Source: Lithobates sylvaticus (lineage: Eukaryota > Chordata > Amphibia > Anura > Ranidae). Taken from it: a stretch of 64,000 bases of DNA. The notes under the pieces are model-generated. The model did no database searches and had not been told where the DNA came from. It saw only the letters and a list, made by a program, of their open reading frames with translations. Made by a program: the position numbers and the translations under genes. The stretch lies in NCBI GenBank assembly GCA_028564925.1, contig CM053028.1, forward strand, positions 362,815,302-362,879,301. Direction: 5' to 3'. Shown here piece by piece: positions 44,095 through 58,221 of this stretch; position 1 is the first letter of the stretch, and each line of letters opens with the position of its first letter.

Positions 44095-46430
44095 TCAAAT
44101 AGCGAGCACAGGTCAATTGGTTTCAGTATAAATCACACAAATAGGAAACACAAGGGGAATACAAAGACACTGAATTTCAAAAGCATCAACTTCCCTAAAC
44201 TACGAACCTTACTAGAAGGCATAAACTGGGATAAAATCTTAGGAACAAATAACACAGAGGAGAGATGGGTTTGTTTTAAGAGCATATTACATAAGGGCAT
44301 TAGCCAATGCATCCCATTGGGTAATACATTTTAAAGAGCGAACAAAAGTCATGAATGGCTTAACACCAATGTGAAAATGCATATAAAAGCAAAGGAGAAG
44401 GCCTTCAAAATATACAAGATTAATGCGGCGTACACACGGTCGGAATTTCCGATGGAAACAGTCCGATGGGAGCCTTTCATCGGATTTTCCGACCGTGTGT
44501 ATGGTCAACGGTCTTTTTCTGTCTGAATTTCCGACGGACTTTGAATTGAGAACCTATTCTCAATTTTTCCGACGGAAAACCTTTCTATCGGATTTTCCGA
44601 TCGTGTGTAGGCAATTCCGACACGCAAAATTCCGACGCATGCTCGGAAACAATTCGACACATGCTCGGACGCATTAAACTTCCCTTTTATAGTGCTGTCG
44701 AACGTGTGTTATGCCGCTGTGTTATTGACCGTCGGAATTTGGTGTGATCGTGTGTAGGCAAGACAGCTTGAGCGGAATTCCGTCGGAATTCCGTTGGAAA
44801 AACCGTCAGAGTTTTTTCTGACGAGAATTCCGATCGTGTGTACGCGGCATAAGGGATCATCATCAGCATTCAGACTTTATAAGGAATGCAACAAATAATT
44901 TAAGGGTGCAATTAGGGCAGCTAAGATAGAACACGAAAGACACATAGCGGAGGAAAGCAAGTATGTAAACAGTAAAAAAGTGAGGACAGATCATATTGGC
45001 CCCATAAAGAATGAGGAAGGTCATCTGGTTACAAAGGATGGGGAGATGGCGAAGGTGTTAAATTTATTCTTCTCCTCAGTCTTCACAAGGGAATCGGGGG
45101 GCTTCAGTAAACAAAACTGCAGTGTTTATCCTCATGACACATCATAGGAAGCACCTCCATGGTTAACAGAGGACAGAATTAAAATTAGACTTGGGAAACG
45201 TAACATTAATAAATCACCGGGACCAGATGGCTTGCACCCAAGGGTACTTAGGTAACTCAGTCAAGTAATTACCAGACCATTGTTCCTAATTTTTACTGAC
45301 AGTCTACTGACTGGAATGGTACCCAGCTAATTGGAGAAAAGCCAATGTAGCGCCAATATTTAAAAAGGGCCCAAAATACATCCCTGGGAATTATGGACCA
45401 GTTAGCCTAACATCAATAGTATGCCAACTCTTGGAGGGGATGATAAGGGACTATATACACGATTTTAGTAATGAGAACGGTATCATTAGCAGTAATCAGC
45501 AGGGATTCATGAAGAATCATTCTTAACCAATCTATTAACCTTCTAATGGTCAGGGGTGGGTAGCGGGGTCCGCCTGGGTTCTGCGCTGGGACTAATCCTA
45601 TTTAATTTGTTCATAAACGACCTGGAAAATGGGATAAACAGTTAAATCTCTGAATGTACGGATGATACAAATCTAAGCAGGGCAATAACTTCTCCGCAGG
45701 GTGTGGAAACCTTGCAAAAAGATCTGAACTAATTAATGGGGTGGGTAACTACATGGCAAATGAGGTTTAATGTAGAAAAATGTAAAATAATGCATTTGGG
45801 TGGCAAAAATGAATGCAATGCCAAGCTGTTGCTAACAAAGCAAACAGAATATTGGCATGCATTGAAAAGGGGATCAACTCCAGAGATAAAACGATAATTC
45901 TCCCGCTCTACAAGACTCTGGTCCAGCCACACCTAGAGTATGCTGTCCAGTTCTGGGCACCAGTCCTCAGGAAGGATGTACTGGAAAAGAGGTGAGTACA
46001 AAGAAGGGCAACAAAGCTAATTAAGGGTCTGGAGGATGTTAGTTATGAGGAAAAGTTGCGAGCACTGAACATATTCTCTCTGGAGAAGAGATGCTTGAGA
46101 GGGGGTATGATTTCAATTTACAAATACAGTACTGGTGACCCCCACATTAGGGATAAAACTTTTTTGCAGAAGGGAGTTTAACAAGACACGTGGCCACTCA
46201 TTAAAATTAGAGGTTCTTTACTGTAAGAGTGGCAAGGATGTGGAATTCCCTTCCACAGGTGGTGGTATCAGAGGGGAGCATCGATAGTTTCAAAAAACTA
46301 TTAGATAAGCACCTGAACTACTGCAACATACAGGGATATACAATGCAATACTGACATATAATTACACACATATGTTGAACTTGGTGGTCTTTTTTCAAGC
46401 TCACCTACTATGTAACTATATGGTTTTGGT
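44095..46430 (+). mobile_element. CR1 LINE, 5'-truncated and decayed
   Basis: Plus-strand reading in several frames gives CR1 reverse-transcriptase landmarks: KSPGPDGLHPRVL at about 45215, NWRKANVAPIFKKG, GNYGPVSLTSI, SALGLILFNLFINDLENGI, then ILPLYKTLVQPHLEY and AVQFWAP (45900-45960). Stops, frameshifts and a gap near 45815 break it. The 3' end TGTTGAACTTGGTGGTC..CTATGTAACTATATGG is the usual CR1 tail with an octamer repeat. A Harbinger MITE (44424-44849) interrupts the 5' part. Confidence 0.88.
44424..44849. mobile_element. Harbinger MITE inside the CR1, 426 bp
   Basis: Ends TGCGGCGTACACACGGTCGG and CGATCGTGTGTACGCGGCA, with TAA duplicated at 44421-44423 and 44850-44852. The interior holds further CCGAC..GTCGG inverted pairs. 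Its terminus matches that of the transposase relic at 2005-2024, a likely source of mobilisation. Confidence 0.88.
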
Positions 46431-46920
46431 AAATCTGAAGAAAAAAAATCTGCAGAAAATCTAATAGTGTGTATGGGGTCTAAAGCTTGTGAAAGACATC
46501 AAAACCATATTTAAAAAAAAAAAAAATGCACACATTTTAATTTGCGCACAAACAATATAACCTCCACAATCCCCACTAAATATAAATGGTCACTCTAGCC
46601 ATAATCTTGTTTTAATGATATAATTGTCAAGATGCAATTCATAGGGGAGGAACAGTTATGAAGTATGATACTGTAGATGCTCCTGACAGTCAAAAGGCTT
46701 GCATACCCTGGCAGAAATCGCGAAAAGTTGGCACTGATATTGAAAATATGACTGATCATGCCAAAAAAAATTTTTATATTAAGTATAGTGATCATATGGA
46801 ACCATTTATTATCACATAGGAGCACAAGATGACGATACTTGAACAAAAATGAGCTGCATGTCCAAGTTGCCAGAAAGAAGCCAATGCCATAAAAAAGCCT
46901 GTTTACAATATGCCCAACAC
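46431..46920. other. No gene recognised (intron)
   Basis: AT-rich sequence with no recognised repeat or gene. Confidence 0.45.
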
Positions 46921-47161
46921 CCTGACATGCTTCACAGTCTCTGGCAAACTAATCTGGAGTGAATGCTTCTTTCTGGCAGCTTATTTTTGAGATTCAGACA
47001 ACTGCAGCCTGCCTCTCCGACTCAGCCAAAGGATACTTTGTATTTATCGATAGAATACAAAGCTGCTTGTGAATGGCTGCCGCTCAGCCCGACGCCATTT
47101 TGTGCCGCGTGTGAGACAGGAAGGTCTTGTCTCACACCTGGAACATAATGCTGTATATGTA

Positions 47162-48780
<1,619 letters not shown>

Positions 48781-48905
48781 TATGTAGCTGAAGCTACATA
48801 CAGTTTATACAGCGCGCCCAGCAGGTGCACAGTGAAGGAAATGTTTCATTTGGGCCAGCTTGGCCAAACTATTTAAAGTGAAGGTAAACCAGGACATCAG
48901 TTTTA

Positions 48906-49167
48906 GGCCCCTTTCACACCAGCAGACCGATCGGATTACCTGTTCAATTTTCAAGCAGACCCAATAAGACCACCCACTGTTCTCTATGAGTCATGTGTCC
49001 GTTGACAACCTGCCGGCATCCGGTTCGCTAAAAACAGATGGATGAGGATACGTTCCCCATCCATTCCGGCAAATCGTATGACAATCGGACATGCAGTCCA
49101 TTTCCATCTGACCGCAGGCTGTGTGTCTGGGTCTGATTGGACAGATCCGCACATCTGAAAAGGGCCC
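48906..49167. mobile_element. MITE with GGCCCCTTTCACAC ends
   Basis: GGCCCCTTTCACACC at the left mirrors GAAAAGGGCCC at the right. The flanks are TTTA and TAAA, so the target duplication is TA or ambiguous. Non-coding. Confidence 0.6.
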
Positions 49168-49303
49168 TAAAGATTTTTAACCTCCTTTCTTCAGTAAAAA
49201 AAAAAAAAAACACAAGTAGAAGCTGATGAGCTGCTGTTAACAGATTTTAGGCTGTAACTAGAAAATTTAGCCTTATATGTTTGCATTGTTCTTGGTTGTG
49301 TTA

Positions 49304-49644
49304 GGGCTCTTTTACACGGGGCGGATCAGTGCAGATCCGCCCCGTGGATATCCGCTTGCTCAGCGGGGATCGCCGAAGCGATCTCCGTTGAGCAGGAAGA
49401 TGACAGGTCCGTCTCTGCACTCTGTGGGGGATCGGGTGACGACGGACCGTAGAGTCCGTCGTCATCTGATCCGCTCTGCAGATGGATGAAAAAATAGGGT
49501 TTTCCTCCGTCTGCAGAAACGGACCATAGCGGACACGGACGAGATCGGGTGTCAGCGGATGCTTATCCGCTGACACCCGCTATCCCATAGGCGAAAACGG
49601 ATGGATGAAAAACGGACATACGGACCGTCCGTGTGAAAGAACCC
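49304..49644. mobile_element. Harbinger-type MITE, 341 bp
   Basis: GGGCTCTTTTACACGG and CCGTGTGAAAGAACCC inverted ends, with TTA at 49301-49303 and 49645-49647. The interior holds several inverted pairs: GGGGCGGATC/GATCCGCCCC, GACGACGGAC/GTCCGTCGTC, GTGTCAGCGGAT/ATCCGCTGACAC. Confidence 0.82.
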
Positions 49645-49741
49645 TTAGTTTACCAAGGACAGGTACAGTGAATTTCTGTGATTAGATCTTATTCAAATTA
49701 GATCTTGGGCAGGCACATTTAAAAAGCAGAGATATGCTTAA

Positions 49742-50200
49742 AGTGTTACTAAACCCCCAACAGTAAAATCTGTCTGTAAATGCAGCATAGCATGCTTGTT
49801 ATACTCACTGTGGAACTTAAGGTGTTAATCCTTTGCATTGTGTAAAAAGGCTGTTTTTATTCTGTATGCACAGATCCTCCCCCTCTGTCTATCTGGGGAA
49901 AGCCAGCTAACACAGGCAGGGGTAGCCGACCTGCACATGCTCAGTTGTGTCTTTTATGCTGGAGAGATTAATTACTTATTGATCAGAGCTAGCCAGGTCA
50001 CATGGTATTAGCATTACACCAGGTCACATGGTATTAGTCTTGAATTCTCAAGACTGGAGAAACTGTGCAGTCTATCATGTAACCATGGTATACAGATCAG
50101 CCAAAAAGATCAGTGGCAATATTTTAATGTAAAAAGAAGAGTAATAAACTGTGGGGGGCAGATGAACTATTTTCATATTACTGGGTTTAGTAACAACACT
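49742..50200. mobile_element. TTAA-flanked MITE, 459 bp
   Basis: TTAA at 49738-49741 and 50201-50204. Inverted ends AGTGTTACTAAACCC and GGGTTTAGTAACAACACT. An internal duplicated phrase, CAGGTCACATGGTATTAG, appears twice near 49995-50035. Confidence 0.82.
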
Positions 50201-50204
50201 TTAA

Positions 50205-50412
50205 TGTCTGCCTGTAAAATGGAAATATAATCCTTGAGTGAAAGTGACACAAAAATAAGTGCAATGACAGACCGTGAGAAAAATAACTAAAAACTGCCAG
50301 AGTGCAAGACAATGGCTAGGTGGCTATAATTGCGGATTGGTAACAAAAATCCCCCAATACAAAATAGTTTTGATAAGTATATTAAAAATAGAGTTTATAA
50401 AAAAAAAATATA

Positions 50413-50460
<48 letters not shown>

Positions 50461-50900
50461 CCCTAGCTTTTAATGCTTCTGGGAGAGGCAGGTTAAGTCA
50501 CAATGCCTCATAGGAAACTGTCTGTTTGCAATGGGCTGGAGTACATTCTTGCAGGATTTTAAGCACCCACTTTTCTCAGGAGGCAGACATCACCTGATCA
50601 GGGAAGCTTGGGCCGAGGTAAGTTTTTGAAAAAATATTTTGTATAAAAACTTTATTTTTATTTTTTTGTATTAGGGGTGGGGGGCTGTCAGTAAATGGGA
50701 CTGTCCATGTTTATATTATTTATTTTATTTCAGGTACTTATATAGCGCCGTCAATTTACACAGCGCTTTACATACACATTGTACATTCACATCAGTTTAT
50801 AGAATATTTGCTTTAATAGTCCCAGCTCCATCTGGTTCTAGTTTAAAAGAACACTTTCCTTTTGCTTTTTATGTTGGGGTCATTTTAAAACCACCACACT
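50205..50900. other. No gene; (TA)n microsatellite
   Basis: About 22 TA units at 50415-50458. The remaining sequence is AT-rich; GTACTTATATAGCGCCGTC near 50735 looks like a piece of a dispersed repeat. Confidence 0.5.
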
Positions 50901-50904
50901 CCAT

Positions 50905-51050
50905 TGCAAAATGGTATCTGGTCTTCATAAAAATGGCACTGCTACCATGCAATTATAGTCTGGTCTCCCATAAAATGGAACCTTGCACATTAGGTCCTTA
51001 TGACCTGGTCTTCCACAAAATGGTATCCCTATCGGAGAACAGGCTATAAG
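50905..51050 (+). repeat. Degenerate tandem repeat, CTGGTCTTCCATAAAATGG
   Basis: Three diverged copies of a 40-48 bp unit at about 50926, 50970 and 51015. Confidence 0.6.
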
Positions 51051-51339
51051 CATCTATTTACGTATGGTAAAAGCACCAATTTGTAGGATACCAGCAAAGC
51101 CTAAAGTTTATGCTCTTGGTGGAGGGACCATGACAACACTGCCACACATGCGCAATAGCAGCACCATGTTTTAAAATACAAAACATACAGTCCTTCTGAA
51201 GCATGCTTGAACAAGTCATATTTGTGCAAGTTTCTTTTTGAGATGCAATCTTTATCTGAGGCATTTTAATGTATTTGTCACAGTAACTATAGGGCAGGGT
51301 AGGCAAATTTCAGTCCCTCAGCTGTTGTCTGCCTGTGTC

Positions 51340-51970
51340 AACACCAATGACTTTATGCCTTGATTCCATTCAGTCTATTGTTCAGTGCCAATAGGTCTGT
51401 CCGCCAATGTGCACACCAGTGCCGGTGTGCCTATATAGATCCATTTACTCAGACTATCCATCTCTGTTTATCTATATCTGCTTCTATAATTATTATTGCA
51501 AATCTTAGCTTCAATTCTGTCAATGTAAATCTGGTTATACATAAGTAAAAATTAAATATGTCCTTTAATACCAATTAGAGTATACATCAATGCCAATCAG
51601 TCTATCACAATCAGGTTCATTTGTTCATCTCCCAATTACATTCTGCCTTGCAATGCCAAGCAGTCTGACCATCAATATCAGACAACCTACAGTATATCTG
51701 CCTATGTGGTCAGTGTCAATGCAAACCAGTCCATTCAAAGGGGATAACCAACCAATCTGTCCATCAGTGTGTTACTGTATGTCAGGGTTAATACAAGTCT
51801 TAGTATCAACACTTATCAGGTTCTCTGTCTATTTAAAACCAAGTTTATTCATTTATGTAGGTCTTTGCATTTGTGATAGGCTGTTCATGAATGCTTGTCA
51901 TTCTGTCTGTCAATAATAAAATCAGTCCATGTTGGTGTCAAACTGTCTGTCCTCCAATTGCAGAATTCTT
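51340..51970 (+). repeat. Old degenerate minisatellite, CAATGCCAATCAGTCTGTC
   Basis: At least seven scattered variants of the unit occur at 51389, 51590, 51650, 51715, 51752, 51908 and 51945. The 108-codon frame across it has no motifs. Confidence 0.55.
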
Positions 51971-52306
51971 AGGTCTGTCAGCATAGATACTATACTATAT
52001 AGTTTTGTTTAGGTAAGAGTTAGGTTTCTTCTCTAATGCACAGTAACAAACGTTTAACATGTCTTGCATGCGGTTTTTAAACAAAGGAGTGCCACAACTG
52101 CCACTTAGTAATTATACAAGTGGTTCACTGCTGAAAAGAAAGAAGATCATTGAGATAAATGCATTGCAACAGAAAGGAAAGCTCTACTTCTATCACAGCG
52201 CTGGGTACATTTTTCACTGGGCCACAACCTTTAAGCTAATGAATTTGAGTTCCTAAAGCACTGGGTTCATTTCTCATTGGGGCATATTGGGGCTGCTTGT
52301 ACTTAA

Positions 52307-52783
52307 AGCCTAACTTCACATTTAATGTCCCTTTAAATAGCTTTTTGGGCCAAGCTGCATTACCAGGTGTGCTTGCTGAGCGCGCTGCATTAACTGCATG
52401 TAGCATCAATAATCAGCATACAGCACTGTATTCTGGCAGTGACTTCCCAACCCATTCCCGAAACAAAACAGAGTTGGTTTGAGCATTCCCCAGGCATTCA
52501 TGGGAAGTTTTGTATTCTATAAATTAATACAAATTTTCCTCTGATTGCCTGAGGCAGAGATCCTGATGCCATCCTACTGCCTCAGCCAATCAGAGGAAGC
52601 TTTGTATTCATTCATAGAATGCCCCTGTTCAATGCTGAAATACAGTGCTGTATACTGTATGTACTAGATGACGGTTAATAAAGTGCACCCCACAGGCGCA
52701 CAGAGTAGTACAGTAAATAGTTTATTTGGACCAGCTTGGCCAAAACAAACTGTTTAAAGGGACATTGAAAGTGGAGTTAGGCT
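52307..52783. mobile_element. MITE with about 60-bp inverted ends
   Basis: AGCCTAACTTCACATTTAAT at the left, continuing to GGGCCAAGCTG, mirrors GGACCAGCTTGGCC..AAGTGGAGTTAGGCT at the right. TTAA lies at 52303-52306; the right flank is TTAC, so one copy of the target has changed. Confidence 0.75.
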
Positions 52784-52789
52784 TTACAT

Positions 52790-54442
52790 GGAAAGAGGGT
52801 TTGCTGCATTAGAAGAAGAATATCTTTGATTGTGGGGGAAATATTTGAACTAGGCTGGAAGAGGGAAGGCAAGTTAGAAAATAGCAGTGCAAATAAGGAC
52901 AACTCAACTGGACATAAAACAGGAGAATGAGGGGGCTTAAGGTGTGCACATAAAATACATGAAGGCCAGCAGGCAGAGCGAGAGAAGAACTCTATGACTC
53001 TTCGTGTTACAGAATCAAGGCTTAATTTTCAACTTGATTTGGTTCCTAATATCCTCACTTGGAGAAAAAGGCTAAAAAGAAAAGCTGTCTTTATGTCAGA
53101 GGTGATCTGAAAATGAATATGAGAGATAATCTCATATGGAGTATGTTTGAGGTTGGAGTACAGTCACTGTATGGTAACTGAGAAGATGGAGACTCATTAC
53201 ACAAATGGAAAGTAATGCATTGTAGAAATAATGGGAGAGTTAAAAAATATTGAAAATGATCTGTGAAAGAGCACAGGGTGAAAACTTGTAAACCTACTGA
53301 AGACAAATTTTCTGGGACAAATTCTAGAAGTCCCTACTAGAAAAGTTAAAGCATATATTACACCCCCCACCCCCCAAAAAAAGGTAAAAAAAAAAAAAAA
53401 TGCATCTGTGCTTAGCTATCCATATACGTCGTCCAAGATGGCCGCCTCCAAACAGACACTCAGTGCAAGGTATAGTAACAACAAGGCATAGTGAATCAGG
53501 AATGGGGAAAAAAAACGTCTATGTTGAGACTACAGGCAAAACTGGTGACTAGTCATCTGTCCACCTGCCTTTATTTGGGCCTACCTCCCAGAGTGCAGTT
53601 CATATTTTTTTTTTTAAATCTGTAAAAACATTGCACAATTAATTCCTACAGGCAAAAAAAAGACTACATTGCTAAATTCCCTAAAATTCCTTTCTTAAAG
53701 GAAAGCTGTCATAAAGGGATTGTGGAGGCACCCATTAATGATTTGATGATCTCTTCTTCTGCTAGTAGTTTGGCTGTCATGCTGACCCTCTCATCAATAA
53801 TTCCTTACTTTATTTTAACTTTCCTGATCTACATACTAGCTTAGGGTCTGTGACTCAAAAGTACTGAAGCCATAGGGTGTCTATAACCACCATTTAACTA
53901 GTATGCAACATGGGGGTGCCGATGTATCATATGATATCAGTTTCAAGTGCATCACAGCTTACTGCAGTAGGCTTCCCATACACAAAATACTAGTTTCCCG
54001 ATCCTGTTATTCAAATTCTCTGACTGACTTTCTTACTGAGAAAAAATATGCAAATCAAGTGTTCTGACTTACCTATAATTTCAAATGCTGCAAGCAGGTC
54101 CCATGTCACTTAACCAGAAAGCTATATGAAGAGGCCCCAGGCAGACTTTCAAGCTAGCCAACAAAAATAACAAATCTGTTTTAACTACTCATGTTAAAAA
54201 CAGAAGTTTTTGTTGCAAACATATGTGGAAGCCACATTGTCGCATCAAAGCACCTATGATAAGTGTGTTTCCTAATTCTAAATATCAAAGTTCCCACTTA
54301 TGGGACATGTATAACAATGCACAAACAGGGCAGGCTTACCCGGGGGCCTCCCTTTACCTTTAAGGAGGAGAGAGATCCCTATATAAAGCAATAAGCTTTT
54401 GGCAGCCTTTCAAGGAAAAAAAGATGCCCTGAAACTAGAAAG
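52790..54442. other. No gene recognised (intron)
   Basis: About 1.65 kb without recognisable repeats or exons. A C-run and an A-run lie near 53360-53400. Confidence 0.45.
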
Positions 54443-55378
54443 GGTACAGTCAGGGGCGTATTTACCGCGAGTCAAACAAGGCAGCATTTTTTTAGGTGGG
54501 CGGCATCTGTAACAGGATGATGCCTGCAGCTGCAGGCACCACCCTGGTATCGTTTAGAGCCAGCAGTCGGCTCCCTTATAAATCGCAATCGAAGAAGCTT
54601 ACTAGTCACTCAATTGTTATTACAAGCAGGGAAAGGGGACATCCCCGCCGTCTTTTTCGGCTCTCCCGTCCCACCGGGAGACCCGAGCGACCAGCTGGCG
54701 CGTTCACTGACTGGCCGGACAGCCAAGCAAAGCCGGAATCGGCTTTACTCATCTGTTTGTAACAGTAAACTGAAAGCGATGTCATCGCTTCCGGTTTCCT
54801 CAGGAACCATTGAGATGACAAATAAAAAAAATAAAAATAAAAATTTTAACATGATGAATAAAATATTTTAAGATATCCAAATCATTTCTAAAAAAAAATG
54901 TATGATATCAGATTATTCTAATTTCTGTGCATTTCTGTGTGAGGACAAGCAAGTCCTAGGTAACAAACTGAACCCTCCAATGCAAGAACAGTATGAATTT
55001 CTTCCTTTAGGAGGTGCTGTGCTGCTATTGTAACAAGAAAAAAGTTTCAGTTTTGCTTTTGCATATTAGTGGGTGTGTTTGGTTTGTTCTGTCCTCTTCA
55101 CTAGGCCTCAAAAGCATTGGAAGAAAATACAGAGCAACAAAAAGGACCTGAAAGTATATACTTAATTAAAAATGTAAGAGTTTACATTTATCCGATTCTG
55201 AATCCAGAAAACTGAATCATTTACCTACACTAGTTTATCTTTATAAACTTTTGTGCAAATAATAATTTAATTACCAGTAATCTGGTTCTTCCCCCACCCC
55301 CACACACAACCATAGATTAGTGTCTTCTTGCAAAGTAGTAATTTTTTCTTGTTTTTCTTTGCTACTTCCCTCAGAAAA

Positions 55379-55657
55379 ATGGTGAGACCAACATCTAGCA
55401 TATGGAGGCATTTTCACATTACAAGTTCTTCTGAAAAGAAAAATGTGATTTGCAAATATTGTCAGATAAAATATGCATTTCCAAATACTACCAGGATGTC
55501 AAAACACATTCTTGTATGTAACAAGTGTCCTGTAGATATTAAAAAATCCTTCATGGATCGAAGTGAAGAGGACAACAATGATGACAATGCACATAGTTTT
55601 TCTCAACGTTCTCGTAACAGAATGACTTTCAATCTTAAAAAAACAAAAACGTGCTAA
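55379..55657 (+). CDS. BED zinc-finger N-terminal fragment of a hAT transposase
   Basis: The 92-residue product starts MVRPTSSIWRHF and contains W..F, VICKYCQIKYAFPN and TRMSKHILVC. This is the C-x2-C...H-x4-C pattern of a BED zinc finger that binds DNA in hAT transposases and host ZBED proteins. It ends shortly after an acidic stretch (RSEEDNNDDN). The rest of a transposase (RNase H-like core, dimerisation domain) is absent from the element. An earlier in-frame ATG at 55328 would add low-complexity residues. The short product could still bind transposon ends; expression is unknown. Confidence 0.75.
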   Translation: MVRPTSSIWRHFHITSSSEKKNVICKYCQIKYAFPNTTRMSKHILVCNKCPVDIKKSFMDRSEEDNNDDNAHSFSQRSRNRMTFNLKKTKTC

Positions 55658-55699
55658 TGTAGCATTTTTTTTTTTTTAATTTTTCCAAAAATGTCACTT

Positions 55700-55727
55700 C
55701 CCCCCCCCCCCCCCCCCCCCCCCCCCC
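55700..55727 (+). repeat. Poly(C) run of 28
   Basis: An uninterrupted C tract inside the hAT element; length may be affected by assembly or sequencing error. Confidence 0.9.
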
Positions 55728-55903
55728 AAAAAAATGAATTTTTTTTTTACGAGCTTCAAAATTTCTGGAAATTTTACATCTCTACATGGGCGTGTGCAAT
55801 TTTAAAGCAGCTGGGGTGAGACAAATTTAGATGGGGGGAGGAATCGTCCGTTTTTAGTCTTGCCTAGGGCAGCACAAAACCGAAATACACCACTGGGTAC
55901 AGT

Positions 55904-56560
55904 GAAAGGAAAACATATTAGGGCTTGGAAGATCTCAACATTAAATTAACAGATTCGTTACTATATGTGCTTAAAAAAAATGCATTAAGGAGTCTTTCAC
56001 AAAGACAGGTTCTGGCAGATTATATTAGAAAAAAAAAAAGAATTACATGCTTACCTCAAACTACAAAATTAAAGTTGCTATTTAGCATTATAAAAATTAA
56101 TAGTAGAATGTTAATCAAGTGCCTAATCTGACTGCCTTCCCTCTGGATCAATTAAGGTTTTGAGTTTTCTTTTATGCTTGATTAACATGACAAAGCTCTC
56201 TTTTCTAGAGTTTAAATTCCACATTATAGGTAACATAAATTCACTACTATTAAAGTTGACTGTACTGTTGGAACCATAAAAGAAATCCCACAATATAAGC
56301 CAGTTTTCAGCTCTCTATAGTGAACTGGAAAGAATCAATAGCCCATAATGGCATATAGATAGTGCCTTGATGTAGCTTTGCTGGCAAGGTGTGTTAATTG
56401 AGCTACTTTGAAAAGGAAGTGATTTCTTTATTCCATCAGCAAAAGATTCACAAAAAGAAAAAAATAGGTCATGTAATATCTAGGTCATACCAAAAAGAAT
56501 CCAGAGCAAAAAATAAATAAAATACACCACATTAAAACAATTACTTTCCTTTTAAACTGA
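55904..56560. other. No gene recognised (intron)
   Basis: AT-rich sequence; the 68-codon frame at 55925 has no motifs. Confidence 0.45.
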
Positions 56561-56564
56561 AGAA

Positions 56565-56887
56565 GAAATACATTCAGCGGCGTTTTTTTTTTAGCATTAG
56601 CGTTTTTTCATTAAAAACACTCCCTATAATGTAAAAATGCCTAAAAACGTCAAATTCTTTTTGTCATTTTTCATTTTTACAGCTTGTTTTTACTGCTCCT
56701 GGAAGCACAGGCTGTTTTTTTTTCTACTGCCCCTAAAAGCTTATGCGTTCAAACGCCTCTGACAGTTTATGTGTGCATGGACACATAGGCTAACATGGAG
56801 GGGCTTTTAGAGGCAGTTAAAAAAAAAAAAAAAAGTCAAAAGCCCCTAACAGCAGCTGTAAAAACGACCTGTGTGCGTGAGCCCTTA
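56565..56887. repeat. Degraded MITE-like repeat
   Basis: GGCGTTTTTTTTTTAGC at the left and CTGTGTGCGTGAGCCCTTAA at the right resemble the Harbinger-type MITE class of 58936-59717, with internal pairs such as AGGGGCTTTTAGAGGCAG/CTGCCCCTAAAAGC. Confidence 0.45.
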
Positions 56888-57625
56888 AAATTAACTAATT
56901 TGAAGTAGATTTCAAAACATATCATGAATAACATTAAAGTGGTTCTCTAACTGAAATCAAAATGATTATCTGCTTTTTACACCTTTGTACATTCATCTTT
57001 TCTATTTTAATGGCATCTGCCACTTGTCTGGCCTGGCACAGTCTCTTTTGTATTTACATATATGATCTCTAAGAGCTTTACTACAACCTGAAGGGACAGA
57101 CCATAAGGTCCTAGATATGAAAAATCATTCACCAAATCCAGTTAAAATTTAAGAACAACTGATTATTACACCTCTTCAAAATAGGCTGGTTAGAAATCCT
57201 GTCTCTGTGGTCCTTACAGCATCTTAGTTGGCTCGTTTTTTAGGCCCCAATGGCTTAAAATCTTGGTTATACAAAAACCTTCACCTACCTTCCTAGGACA
57301 TAACTCCTTGCCTGGTCTTTCACAAACAAAGCCATTTTTACACTATTTGGCAATAGCTTCACAATGCACTGTAGCGGAAATGTGCTTTTAGAGTCATACA
57401 CAGGACAAATATTAGAATCATGTAAAATTGTAAATGTAAAAATTGCTTTAGACCATAAGTGGTATGCAGGTACAAGAGCTGAAGTGGTTTAATTGTAACC
57501 CTTTGTTGCATTAGACATTCATTGCAACCTATTCCCTCCCTTCCTATTACGGTCTATCCTATGTGTCCTATGTGGACTGTTCTTTCTGCTATCTGTTGGT
57601 CACTCAGCTAATGTATTCTAATATC
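56888..57625. other. No gene recognised (intron)
   Basis: No repeat ends, exons or RNA genes recognised. Confidence 0.45.
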
Positions 57626-57629
57626 ATAC

Positions 57630-58090
57630 CCTGTCTGGGTTCCCTGAAGCCTTTTTTTCTCCACCGATCGCCGATTTTGTCCGTTTCGGTAACATATAAA
57701 ATCTCGTACAGGACGTTTCCATTTTGCTTGTGGGCATTTGAAACCCACAAGCACTTACTTCCGGGATGCGGTGAATGCTGTGCTCCCAGCATTCACCGCT
57801 CGATCCCGCGCATGCTCACTTATCTCAGCGAGCAGCGCCGTACAATTTCTGGTTGCCATCACAACCGGCCAAAATCTCTCGAGATTTCATGATGACGGTG
57901 TCCCCCATGGCTTCATGGGAATAATGTAAAACAGCTCCCAGGGGTCATTGCGGAGCCGAGGAGAGCCGAAAACTACGCCTACTCCCACGGGAGGACTAAT
58001 GCAAGGTAAATAATGCTTTTTTTTTTAATGCTCATTTGTGCATCTACCTAAATAACTATTTTTAATAATATCAAGCTATATTTTTGAGTA
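57630..58090 (-). repeat. Hairpin-containing dispersed repeat
   Basis: Reverse copy of the repeat at 40590-41000. It carries the perfect 13-bp-arm hairpin GCGGTGAATGCTG..CAGCATTCACCGC (57769-57800) and CTTGTGGG..CCCACAAG. Confidence 0.6.
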
Positions 58091-58221
58091 CCAAACTGCT
58101 TTAATGTAGCATGGACATCCATCACCCAAATGAAAATGTATGCAAACAGTTCAATTTATAGATAAAATGCATTCCTATAATCTGTCATATCTGACAAAAG
58201 AAAAACTTTAATTCTGTTTAA

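Larger units (their letters stand above)
54451..55895 (+). mobile_element. hAT transposon, internally deleted chimera, 1,445 bp
   Basis: The 8-bp duplication GGTACAGT (54443-54450, 55896-55903) flanks termini CAGGGGCGTATTTACC and AAATACACCACTG. It keeps a BED zinc-finger ORF but no hAT catalytic domain. The interval 54490-54810 is a cassette homologous, in reverse, to the interior of the other hAT element (28640-28940). Confidence 0.88.
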
